64,000 nt of DNA from Streptomyces sp. BK239. GTDB taxonomy: Bacteria; Actinomycetota; Actinomycetes; Streptomycetales; Streptomycetaceae. Below are positions 49,097 through 57,337 of this stretch, piece after piece (position 1 is the first letter of the stretch; each line of letters starts with the position of its first letter). The stretch spans positions 372,001 to 436,000 of the forward strand of contig NZ_SHKS01000005.1 of NCBI RefSeq assembly GCF_004217285.1. Direction: 5' to 3'. A program made the position numbers and the translations under genes. The notes under the pieces are model-generated. The model had not been told where the DNA came from, searched no databases, and worked only from the letters and a program-made list of their open reading frames with translations.

Positions 49097-49762
49097 GTGA
49101 ACACGGAACGACGTGCGCCCCTCGACCGGAAACGGGTGGCCGACACAGCGCTGCGGCTCCTCAACGAGGTCGGCCTCGACGGCCTCACCCTGCGGGCCAT
49201 CGCCAAGGAGCTGGACGTCAAAGCGCCCGCCCTGTACTGGCACTTCAAGGACAAGCAGGCCCTGCTCGACGAGATGGCGACCGAGATGTACCGCCGGATG
49301 GTCGCCGCCGCCCCCCTCGGTCCGGACGACACCTGGCGCGAACGGATGCTCAAGGCCAACCACGGCCTGCGCACGGCGCTGCTCGGCTACCGCGACGGCG
49401 CGAAGGTGTTCAGCGGCTCCCGCTTCACCGGCATCGAGCACGCCGGGCAGATGGAGGACAACCTGCGCCTCTTCACGGCCGCCGGCTTCACCCTCGCCCA
49501 GGCCGTCCGCGCGATCACGACCACGTACCTCTACACGCTCGGCTTCGTCACCGAGGAACAGGGCGTCCAGCCCCTGCCCGGCGAACGGCGCGAGGGCTTC
49601 GACGTCGACGAACGCGCCCGGCTGATGGCCGACTTCCCGCTGTCGGCCGCGGCCGGCGCGGAGATCTTCGGCCACTACGACCGGGGCTTCGCGGAAGGAC
49701 TCGAACTCCTCCTGGCGGGCATCGAGGCGCGGTATGCGCGCCCGCACGGCCCGGACGACTGA
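49097..49762 (+). CDS. TetR-family repressor with TetR-type C-terminal domain
   Basis: 221 residues from GTG 49097. Helix-turn-helix at about 10-55: RKRVADTALRLLNEVGLDGLTLRAIAKELDVKAPALYWHFKDKQALLDEMA. This LYWHF form is that of tetracycline-type TetR proteins. The ligand domain (FSGSRFTGIEHAGQMEDNLRLFTAAGFTLAQAVRAITTTYLYTLGFVTEEQG) matches the TetR_C class, which binds planar polycyclic ligands in known members. It most likely represses itself and the divergent flavin monooxygenase through the two CTTAAC palindromes, and is released by that enzyme's substrate. Confidence 0.9.
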   Translation: MNTERRAPLDRKRVADTALRLLNEVGLDGLTLRAIAKELDVKAPALYWHFKDKQALLDEMATEMYRRMVAAAPLGPDDTWRERMLKANHGLRTALLGYRDGAKVFSGSRFTGIEHAGQMEDNLRLFTAAGFTLAQAVRAITTTYLYTLGFVTEEQGVQPLPGERREGFDVDERARLMADFPLSAAAGAEIFGHYDRGFAEGLELLLAGIEARYARPHGPDD

Positions 49763-49898
49763 ACCCGAGGGCCCCGCGTGGCCGGTTCACCGGCTCTTCA
49801 TCCGGGTTTCCCCTCGCCCAGGCGCGCAGTTACCCGCCGCTCAAGCCTGCCCTTCCTACGATCGTGCGACCTCCCGCTCAGAATTCAGGTGCGCACAC

Positions 49899-50882
49899 GT
49901 GGCCAACAGAATCACCCTGTCCGTCGTCGTCCCCTGCTACAACATCGAGCCGTACGTCGCCGAGACCGTGACCAGCCTGGTCAACAACGCCCGGGACGAC
50001 TTCGAGTTCCTCTTCGTCGAGGACCGCTCCACCAAGGACAGGACCTACGAGGCCCTCCTCGACCTGACCGGGAAGCTCCCCCGCAGCAGGGTGATCCGGC
50101 ACGAGCGCAACGGCGGACTGGCGACCGCGCGCAACACCGGCGTCGACGCGGCCGAAGGCCGCTACCTCACCTTCCTCGACGGCGACGACTGGCTGGCCCC
50201 GGGCCACCTCGCCCGGGTCGTCGACGTCGCCGAACGGTTCGACGTCGACTTCGTCCGCACCGACCACGTCCAGGTCACCGGCGTCGAACGGGCCGTCCAC
50301 CGCGCGCCCGAGGGCCGCCGCCACACCCCACTCGACCCGCGCGACTCCATCCTCCCCGTCGACGACACCACCATGGTCGACTACCCCTACGCCTGGGCCG
50401 GCGTCTACCACCGCCGCCTCCTCGACAGGGGCCTGCTCCGCTTCCACGACGGGCTGCGCACCGCCGAGGACCGGCCGTGGATCTGGGACCTGCACCGCAG
50501 GGCGGACTCCTACGTCGTCGCGAGTCTGCACGGCGTCTTCTACCGCCGAGGGCTCACCGGTTCGCTCACCCAGATCGGCGATGTGCGCCAGCTGGACTTC
50601 TTCCGCGCCTTCGACCTCGTCCTCGCCGAACTCGCCGACGACCCCGAGGCCGGCCGGCTGCGCCGCAAGGCGCTGCGCGACTACTGCGTCGTCATCGCCC
50701 ACCAGCTCCTCGACCGGCGACGCTTCGAACGCGGCGTGGCCGCGCGGCTGAGGCGGCTGGCCGCCGAGGCGCTCGGCGCGATGAGCGAGGAGGAACTGGG
50801 GGAGGCCGTGGTGGGGATGGGCGAGGAACGCGTCCGGGTGCTGCGCCGGGTGCGCGGCGGCATGAAGGGAGTGGCCGCGTGA
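49899..50882 (+). CDS. Family 2 glycosyltransferase (GT-A)
   Basis: 327 residues from GTG 49899, with CAGGTG about 7 bases upstream. GT2 fold: LSVVVPCYNIEPYVAETVTSLVNNARDDFEFLFVEDRSTKDRT at the N-terminus, GGLATARNTGVDAAEGRYLTFLDGDDWLAPGHL with the metal-binding DGDD near 95, and a C-terminal helical region (YAWAGVYHRRLLDRGLLRFHDGLRTAEDRPWIWDLHRRAD). Transfers a sugar from a nucleotide donor, probably to a surface glycan. GTGA couples it to the polysialyltransferase-like gene. More than half of its residues match the GT2 protein encoded at 54800-55780 on the other strand, a duplicated module. Confidence 0.9.
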   Translation: MANRITLSVVVPCYNIEPYVAETVTSLVNNARDDFEFLFVEDRSTKDRTYEALLDLTGKLPRSRVIRHERNGGLATARNTGVDAAEGRYLTFLDGDDWLAPGHLARVVDVAERFDVDFVRTDHVQVTGVERAVHRAPEGRRHTPLDPRDSILPVDDTTMVDYPYAWAGVYHRRLLDRGLLRFHDGLRTAEDRPWIWDLHRRADSYVVASLHGVFYRRGLTGSLTQIGDVRQLDFFRAFDLVLAELADDPEAGRLRRKALRDYCVVIAHQLLDRRRFERGVAARLRRLAAEALGAMSEEELGEAVVGMGEERVRVLRRVRGGMKGVAA

Positions 50883-52222
50883 TCCAGATCTTCTGCTCCG
50901 CCACCCAGTACGCGGCCGCGACGGTCACCGCCGCGATCCGCGCCGGCCTGTTCGGCCCGCGCGAGGGCGTGCGCCGCGTCCTCGTCGTCAGCGACACCTC
51001 CGCCGTGCCGGAGGTCGGCACCCCGCTGGACCGGATGCCCGGCTTCGACGCGCTGCGCGGCGAGTTCGACGAGGTGCGCTCCTGGAACGCGTTCGTCTCC
51101 CCGCACCACCCGGCCGGCTGGTCGCCGCGCGCCCAGGACGCCCGGCTCTGGGAGAAGGCCGTACGCCTCGCCTGGGACCTCGGCGACGAACCCGTCGAGA
51201 TCGCCTGCGAGTCCCTTCAGGCCAACCCCTCCCGCGCGATCGCCGACATCTTCGCGGACAGCGCCCTCCACGTGTACGCGGACGGCCTGATGAGCTACGG
51301 CCCCACCCGCAACCGCATCCCGCACGGCGTGAGCAGCCGCATCGCGCGCGTGCTCCACCTCGACCTCGTCCCCGGGCTGCGGCCCATGCTGCTGTCCGAG
51401 TACGGCGTCCCCTCCGTGGCCGTGCCAGACGCGGCGATCGTCGACGTCCTCGCCCGGCTCGGGGAGTCGAACGCCCGCCTCCTCGCCGAGCGGCTCCCCG
51501 CCGACCGCCCGCCCACCGCCGTGCTCCTCGGCCAGTACCTCTCCGCGATCGACCTGATCAGCCAGGACGAGGAGGAGCGGCTGCACGTCCGCATGCTGCG
51601 GGCCGCCGCCCGAGCGGGCCACGAGGACGTGCTGTTCAAGCCGCATCCGAGCGCGCCCGCCGGCTACGGCGACGCCCTTCGGACGGCCGCCGCCGAACTC
51701 GGCGTACGGCTCACCGTCCTGACCGAACCCGTCCTCGCCGAGACCGTCTTCGCGTACCTGAAGCCGAAGCTCGTCGTCGGCTGCTTCTCCACGGCGCTGA
51801 CGACCGCCGCCGCGTTCTACGGCGTCCCCGTCGCCCGCGTCGGCACCGAACTGCTCCTGGAGCGCATCACACCGTACGAGAACAGCAACCGGATCCCGCT
51901 CACGATCATCGACGCGGCCCTGCCCGACGCGGAACGCGCCCCGCTGGGCGAACCGGTCGAACTCGCGGGTCTCGCGGACGAGTTGACGCCCCTGGTGCGG
52001 GCGGTGGCCTACTGCATGCAGTCCCGCAGGCATCACGCTCTGCGGCCCGAGGTGGTCGCCTGGCTCGCCGTCCGTCTCGCCGACCACGAGCGGTACTTCA
52101 AGCGGCGGCGGTTGACCAACCTGCGGTTGCCCGGTGGGGCCCCCGTGCGGGGAGCCGCGCTGCGGCGGCATCCCGCCGTGCGGCGGGCGGTACGCAGGCT
52201 GCGGGCCACAGCGGCGCGTTAG
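50879..52222 (+). CDS. Polysialyltransferase-like glycosyltransferase (GT-B)
   Basis: 447 residues from GTG 50879 (4-bp overlap with the GT2 gene). It resembles the bacterial alpha-2,8-polysialyltransferase family. The sialyltransferase motifs are visible: an acidic-Gly motif in LHVYADGLMSYG near 122, the HP motif in FKPHPSAPAGYG near 256, and the Ser/Thr motif in VVGCFSTALTTAAAFYG near 300. N-terminal IQIFCSATQYAAATVTAAIRAGLF is the first strand and helix of the fold. It probably adds or polymerises a nonulosonic acid on a wall or membrane glycan. The basic C-terminus may bind membrane. Paralogue at 53424-54800. Confidence 0.78.
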   Translation: MIQIFCSATQYAAATVTAAIRAGLFGPREGVRRVLVVSDTSAVPEVGTPLDRMPGFDALRGEFDEVRSWNAFVSPHHPAGWSPRAQDARLWEKAVRLAWDLGDEPVEIACESLQANPSRAIADIFADSALHVYADGLMSYGPTRNRIPHGVSSRIARVLHLDLVPGLRPMLLSEYGVPSVAVPDAAIVDVLARLGESNARLLAERLPADRPPTAVLLGQYLSAIDLISQDEEERLHVRMLRAAARAGHEDVLFKPHPSAPAGYGDALRTAAAELGVRLTVLTEPVLAETVFAYLKPKLVVGCFSTALTTAAAFYGVPVARVGTELLLERITPYENSNRIPLTIIDAALPDAERAPLGEPVELAGLADELTPLVRAVAYCMQSRRHHALRPEVVAWLAVRLADHERYFKRRRLTNLRLPGGAPVRGAALRRHPAVRRAVRRLRATAAR

Positions 52223-52239
52223 GGGGCGCCGCGTGCCCT

Positions 52240-52275
52240 GGCAGGGGCGGGGCGCTGCGCGCCTCCGCCCCTGCC
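52240..52275. terminator. Bidirectional hairpin between convergent glycan operons
   Basis: GGCAGGGGCGG (52240-52250) pairs with CCGCCCCTGCC (52265-52275). Inside, GGCGC (52251-52255) pairs with GCGCC (52259-52263), leaving a 3-base loop and one bulged T. It sits in the 56-bp gap between the rightward and leftward glycan operons. Confidence 0.85.
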
Positions 52276-52278
52276 GCC

Positions 52279-53427
52279 CTAGTCCCGGCGGACTTTCAGT
52301 GACTTCTTCAGGCGGGGGCCGAACGGTTTCTCCACGAAGCGGTGCAGCAGCCAGGCGATGGCCAGCATCGACAGGACCGTCGCGGCGAGCGTGGCGTACG
52401 GGTCCAGGTGCAGGCCGCGGTACAGCACGCGGATGAAGAACCAGCCCAGGTGCTCGTGGACCAGGTAGAACGGGTAGGTCAGCGCGCCCGCCACGGTCAG
52501 CCAGCGCCAGTTCGCCCGGCTCGTCCAGCCCACCGCCACCGCGGCGACGGCGGCGAAGGCGAGGAAGGCGATCGCCTGGACGACGTAGGGGTTGCGGTGG
52601 AAGTCGCCGTGCATGCCCGGGTGCCACAGGGCGGTCACCGAGTAGCGCTGGCCGAGCAGGAAGCTCACGCCGACGATCCCCCACAGCAGCAGGTCGCCGC
52701 CGAAACGGTGGATCAGGTACAGGGCGAGACCGCCGATGAAGTAGGGCGCGTGGTCGCGCATCACCAGCTCGTCGGTCAGCGGATGGTCGGCGACCCGGGC
52801 GAACACCCCGGCCAGCGTCCACAGGACGCAGAACACCACCACCCGCCGGTAGGTGACACCCCGCCAGACCACGCACAGCGCGAACAGGGCGTAGAAGCGG
52901 ACCTCCACCCAGAGCGTCCAGTCCACGCCCAGCACCCGGTGGGCGCCCATCGGCTGCTGCAGCATGGTGAGATTGACGAGGAGCTCGTCCGAGCGCAGCG
53001 GCGCGGAAACCACCGGAAGGATCAGTCCCGCGGCGGTGACCAGCACGATCGCCGCCCAGTACGCGGGGTACAGCCGGGCCACCCGGGAGCGGAAGAAGTC
53101 GCCCGGGGTCCGGCCCCAGATGCTCATGCAGATCACGAAGCCGCTGATCACGAAGAAGAACTGCACGCCCAGGCTGCCGTACGTGGCGAACTGCGACAGC
53201 GTCGGGAACTTCACGCCGGGGGACTGGCGCCAGGACTGCGCGACCTCGCCGTTCTTGCCGGCGTAGTGGTAGAAGCACACCATCAGGGCCGCCAGCAGGC
53301 GCAGGCCGTCCAGGGCGCGCAGCCGGCCTTCCGCCCGGGGCCGCACGGTCGAGCGGTCGGGGAGGGAGAGGGTCAGCCGGGGAGCCGGTCTCGTCGCCGG
53401 CCCCGGGGCCTGGTCGGTCGCGCTCAT
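52279..53427 (-). CDS. Acyltransferase family 3 membrane protein
   Basis: 382 residues from ATG 53427. About ten membrane helices after a 40-residue polar N-terminus. Family signature RALDGLRLLAALMVCFYHYAGKNG with the catalytic His near 58, then GSLGVQFFFVISGFVICMS and RVARLYPAYWAAIVLV. These proteins O-acetylate or otherwise acylate extracellular polysaccharides from a cytoplasmic acyl donor. Third gene of the leftward operon (ATGA overlap with the polysialyltransferase-like gene), so it most likely decorates the product of the two glycosyltransferases before it. O-acetylation of nonulosonic-acid polymers is common elsewhere. Confidence 0.9.
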   Translation of the reverse strand: MSATDQAPGPATRPAPRLTLSLPDRSTVRPRAEGRLRALDGLRLLAALMVCFYHYAGKNGEVAQSWRQSPGVKFPTLSQFATYGSLGVQFFFVISGFVICMSIWGRTPGDFFRSRVARLYPAYWAAIVLVTAAGLILPVVSAPLRSDELLVNLTMLQQPMGAHRVLGVDWTLWVEVRFYALFALCVVWRGVTYRRVVVFCVLWTLAGVFARVADHPLTDELVMRDHAPYFIGGLALYLIHRFGGDLLLWGIVGVSFLLGQRYSVTALWHPGMHGDFHRNPYVVQAIAFLAFAAVAAVAVGWTSRANWRWLTVAGALTYPFYLVHEHLGWFFIRVLYRGLHLDPYATLAATVLSMLAIAWLLHRFVEKPFGPRLKKSLKVRRD

Positions 53428-54800
53428 CCTGGAGGCCTTCCTTGGAGGGGCATTCGGGTTCGTGTGCGGATGCGGGAGACGGGTCGACCGCGCAGCGCCC
53501 TGGCCCGGCGCGCCAGCCTGCGTACGGCCCGGTTGCGGGGGAGGAACGCCAGTCCCGTCGGGAGGCCCCCCGGCAGGGCCAGTGACGCCAGCCGGCGGCG
53601 GGTGAAGTAGCGCGAGGTGTGCCGGCCGGCGTGCGCGGACAGGTACCGCTCCGCCTCGCCCCGCAGCTCCGGATGGACCCGGGGCCGCATGGCGAAGCCC
53701 ACCGCCCGCAGGAGCGCGGCCAGTTCCCGCACCCGCTCCCGCGACGGAGGTGTCCACCCGGCCACCTCCGCGGGGTCCTCCAGGTCCGGCAGCAGCACGT
53801 CGACGACGGTGAGCGGCACCCGCTCGGCGTTCCCGTACGGCGTGAGCCCGGCCAGCGCGTCACCCGTCCCGGCCCGCGCGACCGGCAGGCCGTACGGCAC
53901 GGCGGCGGTCAGCAGCGCGGGGGAGGAGCAGCCGACGACCAGGGCGGGCCGCAGCCGCCGGACGGCGACCTCCGCGAGCACGGGCCGTTCCAGGACGGTG
54001 AGTTCGGCGCCCAGCCGGCTCGCCTCGTCCTCCAGGGCCCCGAACCGGCGTGCGGACGCGGCCGGGTGCGGTGCGAGGACGAGGGTCCGGTGCCCGAGCG
54101 CCACCGCGCCGCGCACCATGCGCAGATGCGGCTCCTGTTCCGCGTCGGAGCCGCACTGCCCGAGCAGCAGCACGGGCCGCTCGGACGGCTCCGGCAACTC
54201 CTGCTCCGCGTCGGCGAGTTCGCCGATCACCTTGAGGAACGCCCCGGACGGCACCGGCACCGCCGGCACGCCGAACTCGGAAAGCAGCAGCGGGGTGAGA
54301 CCCGGCACCAGGTCCAGGTGCAGCAGCCGGCCGACACGGGTGCCGATCAGCGGGTCGAGCTTGTCGGGGCTGGGGCCGTAGCTCAGCAGACCGTCGGCGT
54401 AGACGTCCACGGGAGCCCCGGTGAACACCTGGCACAGCGCCGACGACGGGTCGGTGTGGACGGACTCCACGACGAGGTGGACCTCGTCGTCGCCGAGCTC
54501 CCACAGCAGCCGCAGGTGCCGCTCCCACAGCGGGACGTCGTCCGGGCGCGGCGTCCAGCCGGCCGGGTGGAAGGGGGAGACGGTCTCGTTCCAGGAGCGC
54601 ACCTCGTCGAAGCGCTCCCGGACACGGGCGAAGCCCGGCACGGCGGCGACGGAAGGGGCGGTCTCCGGGTTGGCCGCGGTGTCGGCGATCAGCAGCAGCC
54701 GGCGGTCGGACGGCTCGAACAGGCCGGCGTCGAGAGCGGCGGCCAGCATCGCCGCACCGCGCGCGGTGGAGACGCAGAAGATCCGGGCGGTGCGCGGCAT
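53424..54800 (-). CDS. Polysialyltransferase-like glycosyltransferase (GT-B), second copy
   Basis: 458 residues from ATG 54800 (TGATG with the GT2 stop). Same architecture as the protein at 50879-52222: ARIFCVSTARGAAMLAAALDAGLFEP at the start, VRSWNETVSPFHPAGWTPRPDD, VDVYADGLLSYGPS, the HP motif LAPHPAASARRFG and the Ser motif VVGCSSPALLTAAVPYG. The C-terminal basic region ends RIRTRTRMPLQGRPPG. The HP lysine (KPHP in the first copy) is Ala here (LAPHP), so donor or acceptor handling may differ. Middle of the leftward GT2, polysialyltransferase-like, acyltransferase operon. Confidence 0.78.
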   Translation of the reverse strand: MPRTARIFCVSTARGAAMLAAALDAGLFEPSDRRLLLIADTAANPETAPSVAAVPGFARVRERFDEVRSWNETVSPFHPAGWTPRPDDVPLWERHLRLLWELGDDEVHLVVESVHTDPSSALCQVFTGAPVDVYADGLLSYGPSPDKLDPLIGTRVGRLLHLDLVPGLTPLLLSEFGVPAVPVPSGAFLKVIGELADAEQELPEPSERPVLLLGQCGSDAEQEPHLRMVRGAVALGHRTLVLAPHPAASARRFGALEDEASRLGAELTVLERPVLAEVAVRRLRPALVVGCSSPALLTAAVPYGLPVARAGTGDALAGLTPYGNAERVPLTVVDVLLPDLEDPAEVAGWTPPSRERVRELAALLRAVGFAMRPRVHPELRGEAERYLSAHAGRHTSRYFTRRRLASLALPGGLPTGLAFLPRNRAVRRLARRARALRGRPVSRIRTRTRMPLQGRPPG

Positions 54801-55780
54801 CAGAGGGCCACCGCCCCCGCCGTCACCGGCCGGCGCCGTACCCTGCGCAGCGTGCCCGCCCGCCGGGCGTCCATCGACTCCATGACCTCCGCGAGCACGT
54901 CCTGCGGCATCCTGCGCAGCGCTGCGGCGCACAGCGAGCGCAGCCTGCGGGCCACGGCCGGCTCGAACCGCTCGATGGAGCCGAGATGGTGGGCCATGAC
55001 CGCGCAGTACGTGCGCACCGCCTTCGGCAGCAGCGCCCCCGCCTCGGGGTCGCGTGCCGTCTCCTCGACGACCTGGTCGAAGGCGCGCACGAAGTCCAGT
55101 TGCCGCACGTCCGCGATCTGGGTGAGCGAAGAGGCCACCCCGCGCCGGTAGAAGACGCCCAGCAGCCCCACGACCGCGAAGGTCTCCGCCTCCCGGTGCA
55201 GCTTCCAGATCCACGGCCGGTCCTCGGCGGTGCGCAGCCCGTCGGTGAAGTGCAGCAGCCCGCGGTCGACCAGCCGGCGGTGGTAGACGCCCGCCCACGC
55301 GTAGGCGTAGTCCACGGGGGTGGACCGGTCCGCGGGCAGGATCGCCGCCCGCGGGTCCAGCACCGTCGAACGGCGTCCGTGCGGGACGCGGTGGACGGCG
55401 CGGGCCCGCCCGGTGCACTGCACATGGTCGGTGCGCACGAAGTCGCAGCCCAGCTCCTCGATCGCGTCGAGGAGTCGGGCAAGGTACCCGGGCGCGAGCC
55501 AGTCGTCGCCGTCCAGGAAGGTCAGATACTCGCCGCGCGCCCTGTCGATGCCGGAGTTCCTCGCGCTCGCCAGCCCCGCGTTCCGCTCGTGCGAGACCAG
55601 CACCGCGCCCGGCAGTTCGCGTGTCCCGCGGGCGAGGATGCCGGGGGTCGCGTCGGTCGAACAGTCGTCGACCAGAATGAACTCGAAGTCAGCGCGCGCA
55701 TTCGCACGCAAACTCTTCAGAGTGTCGGACGCGAATTGCTGCACGTTGTAGAACGGCACGATCACCGAGAGCTTGGGCAC
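54800..55780 (-). CDS. Family 2 glycosyltransferase (GT-A), second copy
   Basis: 326 residues from ATG 55780. KLSVIVPFYNVQQFASDTLKSLRANARADFEFILVDDCSTDATP, AGLASARNSGIDRARGEYLTFLDGDDWLAPGYL with DGDD, then VDYAYAWAGVYHRRLVDRGLLHFTDGLRTAEDRPWIWKLHREAE. It is collinear with the GT2 protein at 49899-50882, with strong identity especially around RTAEDRPWIW and SLTQI.DVRQLDF, so the two are recent paralogues. First gene of the leftward operon; the 196-bp AT-richer gap to 55977 holds the divergent promoters. Confidence 0.9.
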   Translation of the reverse strand: MPKLSVIVPFYNVQQFASDTLKSLRANARADFEFILVDDCSTDATPGILARGTRELPGAVLVSHERNAGLASARNSGIDRARGEYLTFLDGDDWLAPGYLARLLDAIEELGCDFVRTDHVQCTGRARAVHRVPHGRRSTVLDPRAAILPADRSTPVDYAYAWAGVYHRRLVDRGLLHFTDGLRTAEDRPWIWKLHREAETFAVVGLLGVFYRRGVASSLTQIADVRQLDFVRAFDQVVEETARDPEAGALLPKAVRTYCAVMAHHLGSIERFEPAVARRLRSLCAAALRRMPQDVLAEVMESMDARRAGTLRRVRRRPVTAGAVAL

Positions 55781-55976
55781 GCCGAAACCCTAAGAGGCCT
55801 TATTGCGGCTCCTCTTGACGCCCGGAATATGGCTGGTGAACTCGATGTGTCGGAACGGTGCATCGAGGATACGCAACGGCCGTCGGCCTGCCGGTTATTA
55901 CTTCGGCCTTACTCCGTTAACCATTCGTTGAATCACGGTTCGGCCCGTCCTGGATTTCGCTTCCTAGGTTCGAGCC

Positions 55977-57317
55977 GTGCCACTTCGTACTCCGAAGCCC
56001 CTGCGGGTCGCCGTCCTCGCCGACTCCGACACCCGCTGGAAATGGGGCGCCCTGACCGCGGGACGCGTCCTGCCCGCCGGCCCCGCCCCGGTGCTGGACG
56101 GTTTCCTGCTGCGCGGCCGGGCCACCCCCACCCCCCGCCAGCTGAGCGAGGTCGGCGTCCGCGCCGACTCGCTGCGCGAGGTGACGGCCGTGGAGTTCCT
56201 GCGCGTCATGGCGCGTGAGTCGTACGACGTGCTGGTCCTCGCCCTCGTGGGCGGCGGCGTCCAGGCCGTGCTGCACGGCCTCGGGCGGGCCTGGGAAGGG
56301 CGGAGCGAGCGGCCCGTCGTCGTCACCGGCTATGTCGGCGTCGTCTACGAGAAGCTGGCCGACGGTCTGCTGCTGCGGCACGGCGCGGACCTCGTCCTCG
56401 CCAACTCCCGTCAGGACGCGGAGCGTTTCCGCGCGGTGTACGAAGGGGTGGGCGCCGACGCCTCTGCGGTGACGGAGGTGGCCCTGCCGTTCCTCGGCGG
56501 CGACCCCTACCAGGGCGAACACAGCCCCTACACCGTGGTGTTCGCGGCGCAGCCCTCCGTGCCGGACAACCGGGCGGACCGCACCTACCTGCTGGAAAGG
56601 CTGGTGAGGCACGCGCGGCTGCACCCCGACCGGGAGGTGCTGCTCAAGCTCCGCTCCCGGCCCGGCGAACACACCACCCACGTCGAGGAGTTGCCCTACC
56701 AGAAGCTGGTGCGCGACCTCGACGCGCCGCCCAACCTACGCCTGGTCTACGGCAACATGGGCGAGATCCTCGACCGTGCCGACCTCATGGTCACGGTCAG
56801 CTCCACGGCCGCCCTGGAGTCCCTGCACCGCCGCGTCCCCACCGTCGTCCTCACCGACCTCGGCGTCCGGGAGACGCTCGGCAACCACCACTTCATCGGC
56901 TCCGGCTGCCTCGCCTCCTGGGACCAGCTCGACGCCGGACACCGGCCTGAGCCCGACCCGCGGTGGGTCGCCCGGCAGGGCGTGGCCGCCGGCGCCTCCG
57001 GTGGAGCCGCCCCGGCTGGAGGCTCCTACGCCACCGCCTTCGACGCGGCGCGCGAGCGGATCGGCGCGCTGCTCGACCGGCCCGGCGGCCTGCCGCCGCT
57101 GACCCCGTACTACACACCCGCGACCGCGCCCGGCTACCTGCCCGGCATCCTCGCCCGCCACCACCTGGGACCGGACGGCAGTCCGCTGCCCGGCGCGCCC
57201 GCCGCCGACGAGGAGCCCGGAGCCGTCCGGAGGATCGTCCGCCGGGCGGCGCGCGGCGCCTACCGGCACGGAGTGCAGCGGGTGGCGCCCGTCATCCGGC
57301 GGATGGGGGAGCTGTGA
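55977..57317 (+). CDS. Sialyltransferase-like putative glycosyltransferase (DUF6716-like)
   Basis: 446 residues from GTG 55977. N-terminal LRVAVLADSDTRWKWGALTAGRVLP and GGGVQAVLHGLGRAWEG; then VVVTGYVGVVYEKLADGLLLRHGADLVLANSRQDAERF. C-terminal half: LLKLRSRPGEHTTHVEELPYQKLVRDL and LMVTVSSTAALESLHRRVPTVVLTDLGVRETLGNHHFIGSGCLASWDQL. The RSRPGE and SSTA blocks occupy the places of the HP and Ser motifs of bacterial sialyltransferases, in a GT-B layout. Probable transferase of the nonulosonic acid whose activation genes follow (21-bp gap). A specific activity is not established. Confidence 0.72.
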   Translation: MPLRTPKPLRVAVLADSDTRWKWGALTAGRVLPAGPAPVLDGFLLRGRATPTPRQLSEVGVRADSLREVTAVEFLRVMARESYDVLVLALVGGGVQAVLHGLGRAWEGRSERPVVVTGYVGVVYEKLADGLLLRHGADLVLANSRQDAERFRAVYEGVGADASAVTEVALPFLGGDPYQGEHSPYTVVFAAQPSVPDNRADRTYLLERLVRHARLHPDREVLLKLRSRPGEHTTHVEELPYQKLVRDLDAPPNLRLVYGNMGEILDRADLMVTVSSTAALESLHRRVPTVVLTDLGVRETLGNHHFIGSGCLASWDQLDAGHRPEPDPRWVARQGVAAGASGGAAPAGGSYATAFDAARERIGALLDRPGGLPPLTPYYTPATAPGYLPGILARHHLGPDGSPLPGAPAADEEPGAVRRIVRRAARGAYRHGVQRVAPVIRRMGEL

Positions 57318-57337
57318 CCCGTCAAGGAGAGACACCC

